In this document: piece after piece, positions 6,966-8,705 of the stretch
How the letters are laid out: each line of letters starts with the position of its first letter
Numbering within the stretch: position 1 is the stretch's first letter
DNA from: an uncultured Sulfurovum sp.
GTDB lineage: Bacteria; Campylobacterota; Campylobacteria; Campylobacterales; Sulfurovaceae
Length of the DNA: 8,705 bases
Direction of reading: 5' to 3'
Assembly (NCBI GenBank): GCA_947311605.1
Contig: CAMZLC010000128.1
Location: 1-8,705, forward strand
Position numbers and translations under genes: made by a program
Notes under the pieces: model-generated
The model's input: the letters and a program-made list of their open reading frames with translations, nothing else
Told to the model about the DNA's origin: nothing
Database searches by the model: none

Positions 6966-7715
6966 TTACTGAACCGCTTTCATTCCCGAAATGGTCATGG
7001 GCTTGCCTTCTGCATCAATCGGACCTCGTTCCACGGGTGAGGACACAATAGCATCTATTTGCTTTTGGGAGAGGTATTTTGCCTGGTATGTTCCCTTGTT
7101 TAAAGAAAGTTGCCCCATAAAGGCACGCATATGGTTGCGGGAACCCTTGACCAGATTCTGGTAAACTATTTTGATGTCGGTGTTATCTGTTTTCTCTAAC
7201 TCCTCGTAAAGGTCTTTAATATCAAGGTCTTCTATAGTCATCCCAACCTGTAGGGCGTCAATCAGAGACTTTTTGCCTTTTGCAATTAATGAAGTATAAA
7301 GCTCATTCATTTCGGGATCGGTAAATGCTCCAGGGGTGTTATCCTGCACCGGGTCGGCTATTTTGTATTTGTCCAACACAACCTTGACAATGGTCATGTG
7401 TTGCTGTTCCGCCCTGACAATATTGTTGAACACTCGCAGACTCCAGGTGTCACCCAGGAATTTGTACACATCACGGGCCAGTTTCTCCTCTTCCCGCATT
7501 TTCAACAGTCCAGCTTTTTCTGCGGAGCTAATCTTTTGCATGGGTTGTTCTTTTATGGTGGTAAGAAGACTTGCTCCCCTGCTCCCCTGCATCTTGTTCA
7601 TTGGTGGTGTTACTATGTTCACTGCAAGAGCGTTTATACTTCCCGTTGTCCAGGCAGAAAGAATTGTGATGGCTAAGACGATAAACAATTTGTTGAATGT
7701 CATTTTGATACCCAT
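6966..7715 (-). CDS. Exported ferritin-like DUF2202 protein
   Basis: The chosen start gives 249 residues: a basic N-terminus and a hydrophobic stretch (about residues 11-23) ending in INALA, a plausible signal peptide for periplasmic export. The rest matches DUF2202, a four-helix ferritin-like family. EEEKLARDVY is at 75-84, the ExxH helix AEQQHM at 102-107, TIEDLD at 160-165 and GSRNHMRAF at 191-199. These acidic and histidine residues could bind a di-iron or other metal centre; the biochemical role of the family is unsettled. The start is uncertain. ATG at 7715 (MGIK) or ATG at 7703 (MTFN) both suit a signal peptide, but neither has a good ribosome-binding site. A TTG at 7781 would add 22 residues, encoded largely by a perfect hairpin, and would bury the signal peptide, so I reject it. 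The EF-hand gene lies upstream on the same strand, 155 bp away, so the two may share a transcript. Confidence 0.85.
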   Translation of the reverse strand: MGIKMTFNKLFIVLAITILSAWTTGSINALAVNIVTPPMNKMQGSRGASLLTTIKEQPMQKISSAEKAGLLKMREEEKLARDVYKFLGDTWSLRVFNNIVRAEQQHMTIVKVVLDKYKIADPVQDNTPGAFTDPEMNELYTSLIAKGKKSLIDALQVGMTIEDLDIKDLYEELEKTDNTDIKIVYQNLVKGSRNHMRAFMGQLSLNKGTYQAKYLSQKQIDAIVSSPVERGPIDAEGKPMTISGMKAVQ

Positions 7716-7741
7716 AATTTCTCGAGAGTGATTGACGTGTA

Positions 7742-7778
7742 TCCTTCGGATATGCAGAAAGTGAACATATCCGAAGGA
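7742..7778. promoter_or_regulatory. Perfect 13-bp hairpin in the DUF2202 leader
   Basis: TCCTTCGGATATG at 7742-7754 pairs exactly with CATATCCGAAGGA at 7766-7778 around an 11-nt loop. It ends 27 nt before the preferred ATG at 7715. No T-run follows it on either strand, so a classical terminator is unlikely. It may be an operator with two half-sites, an mRNA-stabilising stem, or a translation control element for the DUF2202 gene, whose ribosome-binding site is weak. Confidence 0.55.
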
Positions 7779-7798
7779 CAACAGAAGTAAAAAGTTTT

Positions 7799-7840
7799 CC
7801 GACTTGTCGGGCGAGGTGTTAAGAAAATAAATTCTTAACA
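7799..7840 (-). terminator. Weak candidate terminator behind the EF-hand gene
   Basis: Two inverted repeats lie 31-72 nt after the EF-hand stop. TGTTAAGAA (7817-7825) pairs with TTCTTAACA (7832-7840), a 9-bp AT-rich stem. CCGACTTGTCGG (7799-7810) is a small palindrome. On the minus strand the latter is followed by AAAACTTTTT, a T-run five bases away. Termination would be partial at best, which leaves read-through into the DUF2202 gene possible. Confidence 0.3.
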
Positions 7841-7870
7841 GCAGGCTTTTACCAGCGTTAAATTCCCTCG

Positions 7871-8551
7871 TTACCAGTTTTTACCACCACCTTTACCATT
7901 GCCGCGGCCAACTCCCATTCCCTGGCCGTATGTGTTGTTGGGACATGTGAAGCAGGCATTCGCGTTCCTTCCCATTCCGCCACCGCGGGCAGATCTCCTG
8001 TCCAGTCGAAAAGCTGTGTGTTCTTCAAGGGTGATCTCTCCGTCTCCGTTGGCATCAATTTGTTCAAAAGTTGGGGCGCTGGCCATGTTTCGTCCCAGGC
8101 GACCAGAAGCTTTAACGGCAGCTTGACGTTTTGCTCTCATCTCAGTCAGTTCATCTGGTGTGACAACACCATCTGCGTTAAGATCGAAGGCAGTAAACAC
8201 AGCATTCGCGTTTCTTCCTATCCTTCCACCGAGAGCAGTACTTCTGTTTTGCAGGAATGCCGTGCGTTCTTCAAGGGTAATTTCTCCATCTCTATTGGTA
8301 TCTATCTGTTCAAAGGCAGGGGCACTGGCCATGTTTCGTCCCAGGCGACCAGAGGTTCGAACTGCGGCCTGGCGTTCAGCCCTTACCTGGCTCAGCTCAT
8401 CGGGGCTTATGACTCCATCCTGATTCAGGTCGAAAGCGGCAAATGGAATTGGGTCAGGAACTGTGGCGTCAATAGCCAGAGCATGATTGACGGTACCCAA
8501 TGCAACTACTGTAAAAAAAAATGCGGTGAAAAATGGTTTACTTGTTTTCAT
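7871..8551 (-). CDS. Exported four-EF-hand calcium-binding protein with internal duplication
   Basis: The 226-residue protein begins with a signal peptide (MKTSKPFFTAFFFTVV, cleavage probably after HALA at 23-26). Four canonical 12-residue calcium loops follow: DLNQDGVISPDE (41-52), DTNRDGEITLEE (84-95), DLNADGVVTPDE (123-134) and DANGDGEITLEE (166-177). All keep Asp at 1, Asn or Asp at 3 and 5, Gly at 6 and Glu at 12. The protein is a tandem duplication of an 82-residue unit, with GRLGRNMASAP in both halves (68-78, 150-160) and G[RM]-x-GRNANA ending each half. After the second copy come a CFTC pair (C200, C203) and a glycine-rich tail ending GKGGGKNW. ATG is preceded by AGGAGG (8559-8564), 7 nt away. 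It probably binds calcium in the periplasm or outside the cell; its partner is unknown. A sigma-54-like promoter lies upstream and the DUF2202 gene downstream. Confidence 0.9.
   Translation of the reverse strand: MKTSKPFFTAFFFTVVALGTVNHALAIDATVPDPIPFAAFDLNQDGVISPDELSQVRAERQAAVRTSGRLGRNMASAPAFEQIDTNRDGEITLEERTAFLQNRSTALGGRIGRNANAVFTAFDLNADGVVTPDELTEMRAKRQAAVKASGRLGRNMASAPTFEQIDANGDGEITLEEHTAFRLDRRSARGGGMGRNANACFTCPNNTYGQGMGVGRGNGKGGGKNW
8079..8353 (-). repeat. Tandem DNA duplication inside the EF-hand gene
   Basis: A 29-base block at 8079-8107 recurs exactly at 8325-8353, giving a 246-bp period that equals 82 codons. Sequence between and around the blocks is similar but diverged, so the duplication is not recent overall. 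The exact block encodes the GRLGRNMA segment, which is either under constraint or was homogenised by recombination. Confidence 0.85.
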
Positions 8552-8618
8552 GGATTTTCCTCCTGATGGAAATAAAGTTTAATGTTGGCCTGTTTGCTGA
8601 CCGTTTTATTGTTGTGAA

Positions 8619-8634
8619 TGCAGTATTCGTGCCA
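8619..8634 (-). promoter_or_regulatory. Sigma-54 (RpoN) -24/-12 promoter upstream of the EF-hand gene
   Basis: The minus strand reads TGGCACGAATACTGCA. Against the consensus TGGCACGRNNNTTGCW only one position differs (CTGC for TTGC), and the spacing between the GG and GC elements is exact. Transcription would start near 8608, leaving a leader of about 57 nt that includes the AGGAGG at 8559-8564. Sigma-54 promoters need an enhancer-binding activator; its site would lie above 8650 or beyond the window. Confidence 0.7.
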
Positions 8635-8705
8635 CATCCCATGTGTTCTATATATGTCGGTATCTCGGGTAGTTGTGCTGTTTGCGCGGGGGTGATGCTT
8701 CGACA

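Noticed and set aside
6843..7040. 65-codon plus-strand frame in the gene-free region
   Set aside because: No ribosome-binding site, runs into the DUF2202 gene in antisense, and shows no protein-like pattern.
7336..7731. 131-codon open frame on the plus strand opposite the DUF2202 gene
   Set aside because: It is antisense to a gene with clear family motifs, has no ribosome-binding site and its translation shows no recognisable domain; it is a shadow frame.
7716..7781. N-terminal extension of the DUF2202 protein from a TTG start
   Set aside because: The extra 22 residues are encoded mainly by the perfect inverted repeat, there is no ribosome-binding site, and the signal peptide would no longer be at the N-terminus.
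8018..8566. 182-codon open frame on the plus strand opposite the EF-hand gene
   Set aside because: It is antisense to four textbook EF-hand loops and inherits its length from the repeated composition of that gene.
1..8705. CRISPR array, tRNA or rRNA genes, integrase, toxin-antitoxin or phage-defence genes
   Set aside because: No regularly spaced repeats, tRNA-like cloverleaf, rRNA sequence or matching protein motifs were seen in either strand.

Overview
The window looks like a chromosomal segment from a Gram-negative bacterium. A marine or anaerobic Desulfobacterota-type (former deltaproteobacterial) lineage is my best guess. That rests on moderate GC, the bacterial AcnA-type aconitase, a FadE-type acyl-CoA dehydrogenase domain, secreted DUF2202 and EF-hand proteins, a sigma-54-like promoter, and an intergenic 'GATGGACTCGTAAAAA' repeat of a kind I associate with that group. 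The assignment is inference and was not tested by a search.

Layout. Positions 1-207 hold no gene I can support. Positions 208-2927 (+) form a two-gene lipid cassette. It starts with an isolated FadE C-terminal domain (DUF1974) that lacks the whole catalytic part. It overlaps by 7 bp a 715-residue protein joining a PlsC-like acyltransferase to an alpha/beta hydrolase. After a 157-bp leader comes a monocistronic acnA aconitase (3085-5865, +) that carries an unusual five-cysteine insert and ends at a strong intrinsic terminator (5885-5921).

The right part is on the minus strand. It has a four-helix membrane protein of unknown function (5970-6497) with its own sigma-70-like promoter. Next is a 468-bp gene-free stretch (6498-6965) holding a 157-bp MITE-like element with a long internal palindrome and, separately, a cluster of small hairpins. 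Then come two genes for predicted exported proteins: a DUF2202 ferritin-like protein (6966-7715) and, upstream of it, a duplicated four-EF-hand protein (7871-8551). The EF-hand gene has a good match to a sigma-54 -24/-12 promoter at 8619-8634.

How the genes may work together. The first two genes are translationally coupled and both concern fatty-acyl groups, so a role in acyl-lipid remodelling or fatty-acid use is plausible. Aconitase supplies the TCA cycle and probably senses iron or redox state through its labile cluster. The DUF2202 and EF-hand genes lie in tandem with a conspicuous perfect hairpin between them, and may form a periplasmic metal-related pair under sigma-54 control. The most unusual items are the Cys-rich aconitase insert, the orphan FadE C-domain in front of the acyltransferase-hydrolase fusion, the repeat element whose end recurs just before acnA, and the sigma-54/EF-hand/DUF2202 arrangement.
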